A DNA stretch of 64,000 nt from Methylocystis sp. (GTDB lineage Bacteria > Pseudomonadota > Alphaproteobacteria > Rhizobiales > Beijerinckiaceae). Positions 50,720 through 59,093 of this stretch are shown one piece after another. The position numbers and the translations under genes are program-made. The stretch's first letter is position 1. Every line of letters starts with the position of its first letter. The notes under the pieces were generated by a model. That model was given only the letters and a program-made list of their open reading frames with translations. It searched no databases and was not told where the DNA came from. Location: assembly GCA_024506175.1 (NCBI GenBank), contig JAMBEQ010000266.1:39477-103476 (forward strand). The letters are read 5' to 3'.

Positions 50720-51006
50720 GCCTCATCGATGGGATGGCGTGGGAGAAGGAGCACGGCACGCCCGAAGAGCAGAAGAAGACGTACGAGCTTCGTCTCTCGA
50801 TCGCGAGAACGCGCCACGACATCGCGCAGCGGAACCTCGAACGTGCGGCGACGACGTTCGAGAGGGCGCGCAACACCGAGGGTTCGTCGCTCTTCCTCGC
50901 GCCCGAGGCCGAACAACTCCGGCAGGCCGCGCGCGAGTTCGCGAAGGTCGACGCCGAGATCGAAGAGCTGAAGAAGCACCACGCGGCGGCATACGTCGAA
51001 GCATGA
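50716..51006 (+). CDS. Small helical protein
   Basis: A 96-residue protein of charged helices (LRLSIARTRHDIAQRNLERAATTFERARN; FAKVDAEIEELKKHHAA), likely a coiled coil. The last codons contain GCGGCAT, which lies ten bases before the ThyX start. Confidence 0.5.
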   Translation: MSLIDGMAWEKEHGTPEEQKKTYELRLSIARTRHDIAQRNLERAATTFERARNTEGSSLFLAPEAEQLRQAAREFAKVDAEIEELKKHHAAAYVEA

Positions 51007-51833
51007 ACGAGATCGTGATCGATGGTGGCGTGCACGCTCGCGTGCTCGACCACGGGTTCGTGCAGCTCATCGAGACGTACGGCACCGACGAGCGGATCAT
51101 CGAGGCCGCGCGCATGAGCACGCAGAAGGGCTTCGAGGGTTGGGGCCCGCGCTGCGAGAATTGCGGGCACGAGTACCCGCACGAGCCGTGGGTCGTCGTC
51201 GGAGATTCGCGCGACTGCCCGCATTGTGGGAGTCATGAATCGGGCCGCGGGCGCAAGGTTGTAGCGGGTGACGAGAAGCTGCTCGCGTTCCTCTGGAAGA
51301 ACCGGCATACGACGCCGTTCGAGATGGCGGGCGCCGTCTTCGAGGTGCAGGCGCCGATCTTCGTCTTCCGCGAGTGGCATCGGCACCGCACGCAGAGCTA
51401 CAACGAGATGAGCGCGCGCTACGCGCCGCTGCCCGACGTCAACTACGTCCCGAGCGTCGAGCGGCTCTTGATGAACGCGCGCACCGCGAACAAGCAGGCC
51501 GGAGCTGTCGCGGGCTCGGATGTCCTCACCGAAGGGCAGGCGGGTATCATCCAGGCGCTCATCCGGAACGTCTACGAGCAGGCCGAGACGACCTACCAGG
51601 GAGCGCTCAAGGCAGGAGCACCGAAGGAGCTGGCGCGGCTCGTCTTGCCGGTCGGGCGCTACTCGAAGATGCGCGCGAGCGCGAACCTGCTCAACTGGAT
51701 GCGCTTCCTCTCGCTTCGCGACGCGCCGAACGCGCAGTGGGAGATTCAGCAGTACGCGAAGGCGGTGCACGCGATTCTCGCCAACCGCTTCCCACGCACG
51801 ATGGCGCTCTTCGCGGAGGACCATCGCGTATGA
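51003..51833 (+). CDS. thyX: ThyX flavin-dependent thymidylate synthase with zinc-ribbon insert
   Basis: A 276-residue enzyme that makes dTMP from dUMP using FAD. The ThyX motif RHRTQSYNE lies near residues 124-132, preceded by FVFREWH; the C-terminal YSKMRASANLLNWMRFL matches the family. Unusually, residues ~49-75 hold CENCGHEYPHEPW ... CPHCG, a four-cysteine ribbon not normally part of ThyX. GCGGCAT is ten bases before ATG 51003. Confidence 0.92.
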   Translation: MNEIVIDGGVHARVLDHGFVQLIETYGTDERIIEAARMSTQKGFEGWGPRCENCGHEYPHEPWVVVGDSRDCPHCGSHESGRGRKVVAGDEKLLAFLWKNRHTTPFEMAGAVFEVQAPIFVFREWHRHRTQSYNEMSARYAPLPDVNYVPSVERLLMNARTANKQAGAVAGSDVLTEGQAGIIQALIRNVYEQAETTYQGALKAGAPKELARLVLPVGRYSKMRASANLLNWMRFLSLRDAPNAQWEIQQYAKAVHAILANRFPRTMALFAEDHRV

Positions 51834-52018
51834 GCTACCGCGTTCCCGACCCAATCGACTGGAAGCTCTGGGCGATGCTCGCGTTCGTCTTCATCGGCAT
51901 GCCGCTCATTATCGCCGCGATCGTCTACATGCACTACGCCGCGCCGTGCTCATGGTGGTCGGGCTCGCCGATCACCGAGGTGCCCGCGCGTTGCATCGAG
52001 GAGCTGCGCACGCGATGA
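51830..52018 (+). CDS. Small single-pass membrane protein
   Basis: A 62-residue protein with one hydrophobic segment (WAMLAFVFIGMPLIIAAIVYMHY, residues ~14-36), then CSWW and a polar tail. Overlaps ThyX and the next gene by four bases. Role unknown; could be a holin-like or superinfection protein, but that is a guess. Confidence 0.5.
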   Translation: MSYRVPDPIDWKLWAMLAFVFIGMPLIIAAIVYMHYAAPCSWWSGSPITEVPARCIEELRTR

Positions 52019-52365
52019 GCGAGAGCGAGAAGTGGTGGGAGGCGTGCGAGCAGTCGCCGAATGCGGGGCTTCTCCGCATCACGCTCATGGCTGCCGTGCC
52101 GCTCTGGATCGAGCGACTCGCGCACAAGAACTACGACGAGATCCTCGCGCGCGCTCGCGAATGCGGGCAGATCGTCGCCGAGAAGGGCGACATCATCCAG
52201 TTCAAGAGCAAGAAGCGCGGAGAGACCGCCGCCGCGTTCAACGCGCTCGCCGAAGGGCTCGCGTGCCTCGCGTTCACGGTCGGGGGCGTGCGCTTCATGG
52301 ATCTGCACTTCGAGTACAAGAAGCCCGTGCGAGGGCGCGCGAAGCGTCCAGTAAAGACGTCTTGA
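52015..52365 (+). CDS. Protein of unknown function
   Basis: A 116-residue protein, mainly helical (LLRITLMAAVPLWIERLAHKNYDEILARARECGQIV). Its stop codon and last five codons (PVKTS) lie inside the palindrome copy at 52349, so the DNA site determines this C-terminus. Confidence 0.5.
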   Translation: MSESEKWWEACEQSPNAGLLRITLMAAVPLWIERLAHKNYDEILARARECGQIVAEKGDIIQFKSKKRGETAAAFNALAEGLACLAFTVGGVRFMDLHFEYKKPVRGRAKRPVKTS

Positions 52366-52368
52366 CTC
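52349..52368. promoter_or_regulatory. 20-base palindrome, copy 5 (two changes)
   Basis: CAGTAAAGACGTCTTGACTC. One base before the ATG at 52370, so bound protein would overlap the next gene's initiation region. Confidence 0.7.
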
Positions 52369-52369
52369 G

Positions 52370-52681
52370 ATGCTCGAAGGGCACCCGCACGTCGAGGAGA
52401 AGCCCGGTCACACGCTCGCGTACGTCGCAGGCACGAAGGTGCCGGTCGTCCGGCTCTTCGAGTGGCACCGCAAGGGCGTGCCGTTCGAGACGCTCGTGAA
52501 GCGCTACCCGAGCCTCACGCCCGCGCAGATCCTCAGCGCGCTCTCGTTCGGCTACGACAAGCCCGGGCGCATGCAGCGCGACCGCGAGTACCTGCAGCGT
52601 CTCTTCGACGAAGGACCGTTCCGCATCCCGGGCGAGATGAAGCAGACGAAGCTGCCGTTCGATCCGTCGCGGCATGGGTGA
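52370..52681 (+). CDS. DUF433/antitoxin-like HTH protein
   Basis: A 103-residue protein. GTKVPVVRLFEWHRKGVPFETLVKRYP followed by LTPAQILSALSFGYD has the pattern of DUF433 (VapB45-type) proteins. It might bind DNA, or be a stand-alone antitoxin; no toxin partner is adjacent. The palindrome at 52349 lies directly before it. Confidence 0.55.
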   Translation: MLEGHPHVEEKPGHTLAYVAGTKVPVVRLFEWHRKGVPFETLVKRYPSLTPAQILSALSFGYDKPGRMQRDREYLQRLFDEGPFRIPGEMKQTKLPFDPSRHG

Positions 52682-52686
52682 CGGGC

Positions 52687-53265
52687 ATGAAGATCATCTA
52701 CACCGGGCAGCCGCCCGAGCTGAATACGCCGGGCACGACCGGGCCCGGATCCATCTTCCTCGCGGGCCCGACGCCGCGCTACGAGACGGGCACGCTCACG
52801 CCGCAGAGCTGGCGCCCTGACGCGCTCCGCGTGCTCGAAAGCTACCGCTTCGAGGGAGCTGTCTACGTGCCCGAGCATCCGCCCGAAGGGCCCGCGCTCG
52901 TCAAGTCGCAGGCCGAGCAGATCGAGTGGGAGTGGAGCGCGATCGCCTCTGCGCACGTCGTCGCGTTCTGGGTGCCGCGCGAGATGAAGCGCATGCCGGC
53001 GCTCACGACGAACATCGAGTTCGGCATGCTCATGCAGAGCGGTCGTATCGTCTTCGGCGCTCCGCAAGAAGCCGAGCACGTCGGCTACATGCTGCACGCG
53101 TGCGAGCGCTTCAAGATCCCGAACGCGATGACGCTCGAAGCCACGATGCACCAAGCCGTGCTCATGAACACGCTCGGGCTACGCGACGCCGCGCTGCTTC
53201 GCGCTCGCGATGCCGAGCAGGCTGCCGAGGAGCGCAAGCGCAAGCGCGCGGAGATCAGCCCGTGA
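52687..53265 (+). CDS. Nucleoside 2-deoxyribosyltransferase-like protein
   Basis: A 192-residue protein. SIFLAGPTPR near residue 21, SWRPDALRVLESYRFEGAVYVPE near 40-62, EQIEWEWSAI and TTNIEFGMLM match the Nuc_deoxyrib_tr_2 family of base-exchange enzymes. With ThyX and the pyrophosphohydrolase-like protein it suggests nucleotide salvage or modified-base metabolism. GCGGCAT is 11 bases before ATG 52687. Confidence 0.75.
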   Translation: MKIIYTGQPPELNTPGTTGPGSIFLAGPTPRYETGTLTPQSWRPDALRVLESYRFEGAVYVPEHPPEGPALVKSQAEQIEWEWSAIASAHVVAFWVPREMKRMPALTTNIEFGMLMQSGRIVFGAPQEAEHVGYMLHACERFKIPNAMTLEATMHQAVLMNTLGLRDAALLRARDAEQAAEERKRKRAEISP

Positions 53266-53966
53266 GCACCCCGAGTAAGAAGCGTCGCGCCGCGCGCGAG
53301 TGGATGCACAAGGCGAAGGAGCGCTTCGAGCGCGAGGGCGAGTCGCGCGGTCGAAGCATCGGCATCCGCGAAGGAGCGGACCGAATGCAGCGCGACATGA
53401 TGCAGCTCGTTCCGACCGAGACGCGTCACTTCAACGACGAGCACGGCCCGATCGCGATCGGCTTCATCGACCAGTTCCCCAAGGTCAGCGAGCAGGGCCC
53501 GTTCTATCGTGCGATCGTGCCGATGCCTGCACCGCTCACGAGTTTTGCTCGCGCTCAGCTCAGCGTCTCGCACATCCCGGCGATGATGCGGACGGTCGAC
53601 TTCCGCCCGATCCGCTGGCGTCACGAGGTGCGCGTACCCGAAGGACGCGGCGTGCTCGAATGGGTGACGTGGGAGCCGACGCGTGGCAACGACGAGGTCG
53701 AGAAGCGCACGAGCGTGCTGCTCAAGAACTTCGGCAAGCTCTCACACGCAGGCTGGCTCGTTCGCTACATGGCGCAGAACGCGCTGATGATGGGCGACTC
53801 CAACGCGGCCGATCTCGGCAAGGCGGGCGTGCTGCTCGACGAAGCGATCGACGAGATCCGACTCGTGCTCGGGCGCTTCGCTCCCGAGGAGTTCGCGCCC
53901 GCAGGTATGACGCCGCGCGAGGCGCTCGATCGGTACTTCTTCCCCACGCACGCGCCGCGTTGGTGA
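53262..53966 (+). CDS. Protein of unknown function
   Basis: A 234-residue protein from GTG 53262. Basic N-terminus, a beta-rich middle (PFYRAIVPMPAPLTSFARAQLSV ... VDFRPIRWRHEVRVPEGRGVLEWVTWEP) and a helical C-terminus. No family recognised. Confidence 0.5.
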   Translation: MSTPSKKRRAAREWMHKAKERFEREGESRGRSIGIREGADRMQRDMMQLVPTETRHFNDEHGPIAIGFIDQFPKVSEQGPFYRAIVPMPAPLTSFARAQLSVSHIPAMMRTVDFRPIRWRHEVRVPEGRGVLEWVTWEPTRGNDEVEKRTSVLLKNFGKLSHAGWLVRYMAQNALMMGDSNAADLGKAGVLLDEAIDEIRLVLGRFAPEEFAPAGMTPREALDRYFFPTHAPRW

Positions 53967-54202
53967 AGCCAATGGCGAAGCCGAACTTCTATGTCGACGA
54001 GAAGGAGCGCGCGATCTGGGCCGCGACCTACGGAGCTGCGTGGGCGAACGACTTCTTCGAGGAGCTGAGCAACCGCTACGCGATGGGGCAGACGGAAGGT
54101 GTGTTCGACACGACGCTCGAAAACGATCACGCCGAGCGAGCGATCTACCTCGCGAACGAAGCCGTCGAGCAGTACCGCAAGCACCGCGATGGGAAGTTCT
54201 GA
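53963..54202 (+). CDS. Small protein of unknown function
   Basis: A 79-residue protein from GTG 53963 (or ATG 53972). Contains AIWAATYGAAWANDFFEELSNRYAMG and a helical tail. Function unknown. Confidence 0.5.
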   Translation: MKPMAKPNFYVDEKERAIWAATYGAAWANDFFEELSNRYAMGQTEGVFDTTLENDHAERAIYLANEAVEQYRKHRDGKF

Positions 54203-54210
54203 GGAGCGGC

Positions 54211-55242
54211 ATGAGGACCGGCATGATCTCGATCGAAGCCTTGAAGAACGTGAAGCACCTCGTCTGCCACAAGAACCCGGGGAGCCCGTGTCCGGACGGC
54301 ACCGCGAGCATGCTCATCCTGAACAGCGCGCTCCTCATGCTCGGCGTGAAGGCGCGTCGACTCAACTTCGTCTCGCACGACCTGCTCGCCGAGCTGCCCG
54401 CCGAGCCGGACATGCTCTTCTGCGACATCGCCCCGAGAGCCGGTCGCGCGCGCGAGTTCCTCGAAGCGAAGGCGATCGTGCTCGACCACCACAAGACGGA
54501 CGCGGCAGTCGTTCGACAGTTCGTCGAGGCCGGGCTCGGCGCGTTCGGCGACGAGGAGAAGGAGCCGGGCGTCAGCGGTGCGGTGCTCGCGTTCCGTGAG
54601 GTGTGGATGCCCGCTTGGCATCACGCGCGTGCCGAAGCATTCAGGCATTCGCTCACGACCTCGCCGACGATCGACGGTGCTGCCGACATCGAGGCGTTCG
54701 CGAAACTCGCGGGCATTCGTGACACGTGGCAGAACAAGCACGACGGCTGGGCGATGGCGTGCGCGCAGGCGGAGGCGCTCCGCTTCTGGCCGTTCGAGGT
54801 GCTCGTGCAGCAGCCGCTTCACCGGCTTGATCAGTACCTCGACATCGGTTCGGTGCTCGTCGCGAAGAACTACGAGCGCGACACGCTGCTCATGAAGAAC
54901 GGCGTCTTCTTCGAGGTGCCGCGCTACTCGACGCGCGACGGGGGCATCAACATCCCTCTCCGCTTCTTCATCGTCGCGAACAGCGTCGAGACGAGCGACG
55001 TCGCCGAGCGCATCGGAGCCGAAGCGCATCTCGTCGTCGGCTTCGTCTACCGATACGGCAAGGACCGCCCGGTCATCCAGCTCTCGCTCCGCTCGCGTGG
55101 CGACTTCGACTGCTCCGCGCTCGCGGAGGCGCATGGCGGCGGCGGGCACAAGAGCGCGGCGGGCTGCACCATCCCCATCACGACGAGCGACGTGCAGCCG
55201 TTCGAGTACATCAGGAAGCTCGTCGAGGACCACGTGCGGTGA
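54211..55242 (+). CDS. DHH-family phosphoesterase
   Basis: A 343-residue protein. It has LVCHKNPGSPCPDGTASMLIL near residues 14-34 in place of the usual DxDxxxS start, CDIAPR near 72, LDHHKTD near 91-97 (DHH motif), and a C-terminal DHHA1 motif AHGGGGHKSAAGC near 309-321. Related enzymes degrade short RNAs, cyclic dinucleotides or pAp; a role in degrading host cyclic-nucleotide signals is conceivable but unproven. ATG 54211 has a GAGGAG site; ATG 54223 has GCGGCAT ten bases upstream. Confidence 0.8.
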   Translation: MRTGMISIEALKNVKHLVCHKNPGSPCPDGTASMLILNSALLMLGVKARRLNFVSHDLLAELPAEPDMLFCDIAPRAGRAREFLEAKAIVLDHHKTDAAVVRQFVEAGLGAFGDEEKEPGVSGAVLAFREVWMPAWHHARAEAFRHSLTTSPTIDGAADIEAFAKLAGIRDTWQNKHDGWAMACAQAEALRFWPFEVLVQQPLHRLDQYLDIGSVLVAKNYERDTLLMKNGVFFEVPRYSTRDGGINIPLRFFIVANSVETSDVAERIGAEAHLVVGFVYRYGKDRPVIQLSLRSRGDFDCSALAEAHGGGGHKSAAGCTIPITTSDVQPFEYIRKLVEDHVR

Positions 55243-55499
55243 GCGACCCGAAGATCAAGATCAAGCTCGGGGGCATCACCGAGATCGTCGAGCGGAAGGG
55301 CGAGGTGCGCGTCGATCACCACGACGAGAGCTGCGCGCGCACGCGCGAGGTCGAAGACGCGATCAACGAGGGTAAGCCGGTACGTCATCCTGATGACCCG
55401 CAAGCCGCGCGCTGCGGGCCCGCGATGGTCAACAGTGACGCCTTCCGCGAGGGCTGGGACACGATCTTCGGCAAGAAGCAGACGGTGGGGCAGGCATGA
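55239..55499 (+). CDS. Small protein of unknown function
   Basis: An 86-residue protein from GTG 55239 with VDHHDESCARTREVEDAINEGKP and CGPAMVNSDAFREGWDTIFG. Overlaps neighbours by four bases. Not recognised. Confidence 0.5.
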   Translation: MSDPKIKIKLGGITEIVERKGEVRVDHHDESCARTREVEDAINEGKPVRHPDDPQAARCGPAMVNSDAFREGWDTIFGKKQTVGQA

Positions 55500-55777
55500 A
55501 GATCGTCGTGCAAGTGCCCTGCGAGGATCCGAGCTGCGGAATGCATCGCGAGGGGCACCTCACGAGCACGCAGCTCACGATCCGCGAGTTCCGGAAGGCG
55601 CTCGCGCGCGACGCCGCGAAGGAAGAGAAGGAGCGGCTCAAGAACTCCTGCACGTGCTGCGGCAAGAGGCTCGGGCACAACCGATACAACGGCGGCGCGG
55701 GGCGCGTGCTCTGCGAGGTGTGCGGGCCCGACGAAGCCGCGCCGCTCATTCGGAAGAGGAAAGCGAGGAAGCCGTGA
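55496..55777 (+). CDS. Small zinc-ribbon protein
   Basis: A 93-residue protein with CEDPSCGMH, then CTCCGKRLGHNRYN and CEVCGPDE, forming likely zinc sites. Basic C-terminus (RKRKARKP). Function unknown; the composition suggests nucleic-acid contact. Confidence 0.55.
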   Translation: MKIVVQVPCEDPSCGMHREGHLTSTQLTIREFRKALARDAAKEEKERLKNSCTCCGKRLGHNRYNGGAGRVLCEVCGPDEAAPLIRKRKARKP

Positions 55778-56328
55778 GCGTCATCAAGAACATCATCCCG
55801 GTGAGCGGCAAGTGGTTCGTCATGCTCGTCGACGAGAACGATCGCGAGAGCTGTAACCCGCACCCGATCGCCGCGTGGGCGACCGTCGAGGTCGACGGAG
55901 ACAACGACGACGACGTCGAGGTGCACCCGCTCATCGCTCCGCCCGACTCCGGCTACGCGATGAACCAGCTCACCATCCCGAGCAAGGACGACGTGATCGG
56001 CATCGCCGACGCGAAGAACGTGACCGACTCGTTCTGGAATGACCTCGCGAAAGAGAAGGCGAAGATCGACGACGCCGAGCAGCAGCGCGAGCGCGCGACG
56101 GCGCAGAACGTCGACTACGTCACCGAGCAGCTCTGCAAGATCCCAGACAGCACGCACCGAAGGAGCCCGCAAGACTTCGTCGACAAGCTCCTGCAGATCC
56201 GAGAGCACCGCCCGTACATGATCGACAAGGACGTCCTCGCGCTCGACGCGAACCATCTCGTCGAGGCGCGGCTCGGCGGCTACGCGATCACGAAGCTCGG
56301 GGAGATGTTCATCACGAGGCATCGATGA
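55774..56328 (+). CDS. Protein of unknown function
   Basis: A 184-residue protein from GTG 55774. The N-terminal half is beta-rich with an acidic VEVDGDNDDDVEVHPLI stretch; the C-terminal half is helical. Overlaps neighbours. Not recognised. Confidence 0.5.
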   Translation: MSVIKNIIPVSGKWFVMLVDENDRESCNPHPIAAWATVEVDGDNDDDVEVHPLIAPPDSGYAMNQLTIPSKDDVIGIADAKNVTDSFWNDLAKEKAKIDDAEQQRERATAQNVDYVTEQLCKIPDSTHRRSPQDFVDKLLQIREHRPYMIDKDVLALDANHLVEARLGGYAITKLGEMFITRHR

Positions 56329-56615
56329 AGCCGAAGCCCGAGCTGCGCGACGTGTTCATCGTCCACGACGATCGTGGTTTCCGCGATCGCAAGCCGAAGC
56401 TCAAGCTCGTCAAGGCGAAGGCGAGCGTGCGTGAAAAGACGGCGCGCATGGTCGACCGCATCGCAGCGTGTGACTACCGCCGCGAGCGGACGATCGGCTA
56501 CCACGTGTTTCTAACCGAAGCCGATGCGCTCACGCACTTCGAGGAGCAGCTCGCTGAGAAGGAGCGCGAGGTCACTGCGCTCCGCGTCGCGTTCAACAAG
56601 TTGCAGACCGGCTAG
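56325..56615 (+). CDS. Protein of unknown function
   Basis: A 96-residue basic protein (RKPKLKLVKAKASVREKTARM) with a C-terminal coiled coil (FEEQLAEKEREVTALRVAFN). Not recognised. Confidence 0.5.
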   Translation: MKPKPELRDVFIVHDDRGFRDRKPKLKLVKAKASVREKTARMVDRIAACDYRRERTIGYHVFLTEADALTHFEEQLAEKEREVTALRVAFNKLQTG

Positions 56616-56616
56616 G

Positions 56617-56880
56617 ATGCCGACCGGACGCCCGCACACGCTCAAGTGCCCGAGTTGCATGCGCGGCAAGTACGGGATCTATCCGCAGACCGTGAAAGGC
56701 GTCACGATCGACGAGACGAAGACGAAGAAGCGCGCACACCCGAAGGGCATGTGCTGGTACGCGCTCGCGCACTGCCACGACTGCGGGCACGAGTGGTGGA
56801 CGACGCACCTCGATCGCAAGCTCACGCTCCGCGAGTTCGAGCAGCGCTTCGAGGCGAAAGCGGCATCGGTGAAGGCATGA
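56617..56880 (+). CDS. Small zinc-ribbon protein
   Basis: An 87-residue protein with CPSCMRG ... CHDCGHEWWTTH, a zinc ribbon like those of transcription-elongation or topoisomerase finger domains. ATG 56617 starts one base after the previous stop. Function unknown. Confidence 0.55.
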   Translation: MPTGRPHTLKCPSCMRGKYGIYPQTVKGVTIDETKTKKRAHPKGMCWYALAHCHDCGHEWWTTHLDRKLTLREFEQRFEAKAASVKA

Positions 56881-57107
56881 TCGGACCCGGCAAGTACGAC
56901 GACGAAACGGAAGAAGCTCTCGTGAAGACGAAGGGGGCAGCCGTCTGCCTGCTCGTCGTCGAGGGCACGCTCGGCTCTGGCTTCTCGACGACCATCGACA
57001 CCTCGCGCGTCATGCCCGGCGGCGCGAAGAAGCTGATGCTCATGATCGCCGACTCGCTCGAAGCCGTCGCGCGGCAGACGCGCGAGGACGCGGAGAAGAT
57101 CCCGTGA
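56877..57107 (+). CDS. Small protein of unknown function
   Basis: A 76-residue protein. Central VCLLVVEGTLGSGFSTTIDTSR is beta-rich; the rest is helical. GCGGCAT is ten bases before ATG 56877. Not recognised. Confidence 0.55.
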   Translation: MIGPGKYDDETEEALVKTKGAAVCLLVVEGTLGSGFSTTIDTSRVMPGGAKKLMLMIADSLEAVARQTREDAEKIP

Positions 57108-57337
57108 GCACCATCGCGCGCGTTCGCGTCGTCGTCGACATCCCGCTCGCGCAGCCGTGGGACGACGCGATCTCGATGAAGGACATACGAAGGCGGGCGA
57201 TCGAGGACGCTGAGATCGCGCTCAAGCAGGGACTCGTGCTCAATGGCACGTCGGTCGGCAACGGAACCAAGAACGCGGCAACCGTCGTCTCGCACGAGGT
57301 CACCGCGATCATCGTCAAGGACGAGGCAACGCGATGA
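57104..57337 (+). CDS. Small protein of unknown function
   Basis: A 77-residue protein from GTG 57104 (VRVVVDIPLAQPWDDAISMKDIRRRA), beta-alpha in character. Overlaps neighbours by four bases. Not recognised. Confidence 0.5.
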   Translation: MSTIARVRVVVDIPLAQPWDDAISMKDIRRRAIEDAEIALKQGLVLNGTSVGNGTKNAATVVSHEVTAIIVKDEATR

Positions 57338-57858
57338 ACGACGGCAAGCTCGAATGCACCGAGTGCCATGAGCGCGTGATGGTCGGCTACAAGGTCGACC
57401 GCTTCGTCTGCGGTGACTGCCTCGAACGGCGCACTCCGCTGAAGCGCCGCATCGCGCAGCTCGAACACGAGAACGCTCAGCTCGAAGCGTGGAAGAAGCT
57501 CGTCATCGGCGAAGCCGTGCGCATCGCCGAGCGCGACGCTCCGCCCATGCTCGTCGTGAAGGATCCGGGCAGGCTGCCCGAGGACTTCACCGAGAATATG
57601 TACGTGCCGATCGAGACGTACACCGAGATGCGAAACCTCGCGGGCAACGCGGTCGGCATCATCAAGGCGCTCACGAGCGAGGTGCAGGCGATCACGCGCG
57701 AAGCGCTCGGGCGCATCGAGGTCTACGAAGGAGCGCTCCGCAACATCTCGAACGCGTGCCAGACGGGCACCGTGCAGACGAGCGTGGGCAGCTCCACGCG
57801 CGACACCTTCAACCGCATCGCGCGCTACGTCTCCGATGCGCTCCTTCGGCGTCGATGA
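57334..57858 (+). CDS. Zinc-ribbon protein with coiled coil
   Basis: A 174-residue protein. N-terminal CTECHERV ... CGDCLERR ribbon (residues 8-30), a short coiled coil (IAQLEHENAQLEAWKKL), then a helical region. Overlaps the next gene by four bases. Function unknown. Confidence 0.55.
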   Translation: MNDGKLECTECHERVMVGYKVDRFVCGDCLERRTPLKRRIAQLEHENAQLEAWKKLVIGEAVRIAERDAPPMLVVKDPGRLPEDFTENMYVPIETYTEMRNLAGNAVGIIKALTSEVQAITREALGRIEVYEGALRNISNACQTGTVQTSVGSSTRDTFNRIARYVSDALLRRR

Positions 57859-58363
57859 GCGACGTCTTCAAGGGCAGCACGCTCGAAGAGGCGAAGGAGT
57901 GGCTGCGCGAGCGCGTCGAGGGCAAAGGAGCGCGATGCCCGTGCTGCACGCAGTTCGCGAAGATATACAAGCGGCGCCTTCATGCTTCGATGGCTGCCGT
58001 GCTCGTCGTGCTCTCTCACGCACCACGCGGCGAGTTCGTGCACGTCGTCACGTCGTCCGTTTCGTGCAGCGCTTCGGAGGCAAGCACCTCAGCGCAAGAA
58101 CAGCCGGCGGCGATTCCGCGAAGCTCGCGTACTGGCGCCTCATCGAGACGCTCGAAGGCGAGCGTGAGGATGGCAGCACGCGCATCGGCTACCACCGCAT
58201 CACCGACAAGGGCGTCGCGTTCGTCGAAGGGCGCATCCGCGTGCCCAAGCACGTCTTCATCTACGACGGCAATCACCTCGGATTCTCCGACGAAACGCTC
58301 GACATTCGCGAGGCGCTCGGGCACGCGTTCGACTACGGCGAGCTGATGAGAGCCGCCGGGTGA
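57855..58363 (+). pseudogene. Frameshifted gene: zinc-motif protein broken by 8-base duplication
   Basis: Reads from ATG 57855 as MSDVFKGSTLEEAKEWLRERV..., with CPCCTQFAKIYKRRLHASM near residue 33. The family-like ending (YWRLIETLEGEREDGSTRIGYHRITDKG ... VPKHVFIYDGNH ... FDYGELMRAAG) is in a different frame and ends at 58363. CACGTCGT is duplicated in tandem at 58041-58056. Removing one copy joins the frames exactly. It may be inactive, phase-variable, or an assembly error. Confidence 0.75.
58041..58056 (+). repeat. Tandem duplication of CACGTCGT that breaks the reading frame
   Basis: Two adjacent copies of an eight-base unit. Eight bases shift the frame; deletion of one copy restores a continuous 166-residue protein. 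Confidence 0.8.
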
Positions 58364-58366
58364 AGT

Positions 58367-58395
58367 TTGCACGAAGCACGATCACGGGATACAGA
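58367..58395 (+). promoter_or_regulatory. Promoter TTGCAC-N17-TACAGA before terminase
   Basis: Same spacing and near-identical -35 as the TTGCGC promoters, without a strong A-tract. The start GTG 58404 follows eight bases after the -10, so the transcript would be almost leaderless. Confidence 0.55.
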
Positions 58396-58403
58396 TCCGA
58401 ATT

Positions 58404-59090
58404 GTGAGGCGCATCAAGAAGCCCCACGTCGATCAAACCCCGTCCCGGGCTGACGACGTGGGGCAGCTCTCTCCCCGTGAACAAGCCATCGCTGCACAAG
58501 CGACGAAGGCGATCCGCACCGTGCACTCGAAGGAGGACACGCGAAAGCAAATGGCGCTCGTGCTCGACGGCTGGGTCACGGGCCTCAGCGAGCGCGCCAC
58601 GCAAGCCGCCATCGAGAAGCAGCACGGCATCCGACTCTCGATCGGACGCATCCGCACGCTGCGCGCTCGCATCCAAGACGACGCGAAGGCCGAGTTCGAG
58701 CGCGAGCGCGACACGCTCAAGCTGCAGCAGCTCGCACGCATCACCCGCTACCGCCGCCAAGCCGAGCAGAAGACGGAGCTGCGCAAGGGCGAGATCGTCG
58801 TCACGAAGGAAGCCGACCACACGGCGCTCGTGAAGTGGGAGCAGCTCTACGCCGACATCGCGGGCACGAAGGAGCCGATCAAGATCGACGTCGACATCGT
58901 GCACCGCGAAGCGCTCACCGAGGTCGTCGGCTCGATGACCGCCGACATGGCCGAGCGCTTCGTCGAAGCCTACGACCACATGATGCAGCTCGCCGAAGCC
59001 GGCGCGCGGCATACGGGCGCCGAGATCCCGCAAGTGCTGCCGCGCGCGCTGCCCGAGCACACGAACGGCATCACCAAGAAAGCGAGCTGA
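58404..59090 (+). CDS. Putative terminase small subunit
   Basis: A 228-residue protein located before the large subunit. Contains an HTH-like segment (SERATQAAIEKQHGIRLSIGRIRTL near residues 62-86) and a coiled coil (FERERDTLKLQQLARITRYRRQAEQK), the usual parts of a DNA-binding small terminase. It would select phage DNA and load the large subunit. Begins at GTG 58404. Confidence 0.65.
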   Translation: MRRIKKPHVDQTPSRADDVGQLSPREQAIAAQATKAIRTVHSKEDTRKQMALVLDGWVTGLSERATQAAIEKQHGIRLSIGRIRTLRARIQDDAKAEFERERDTLKLQQLARITRYRRQAEQKTELRKGEIVVTKEADHTALVKWEQLYADIAGTKEPIKIDVDIVHREALTEVVGSMTADMAERFVEAYDHMMQLAEAGARHTGAEIPQVLPRALPEHTNGITKKAS

Positions 59091-59093
59091 TCC

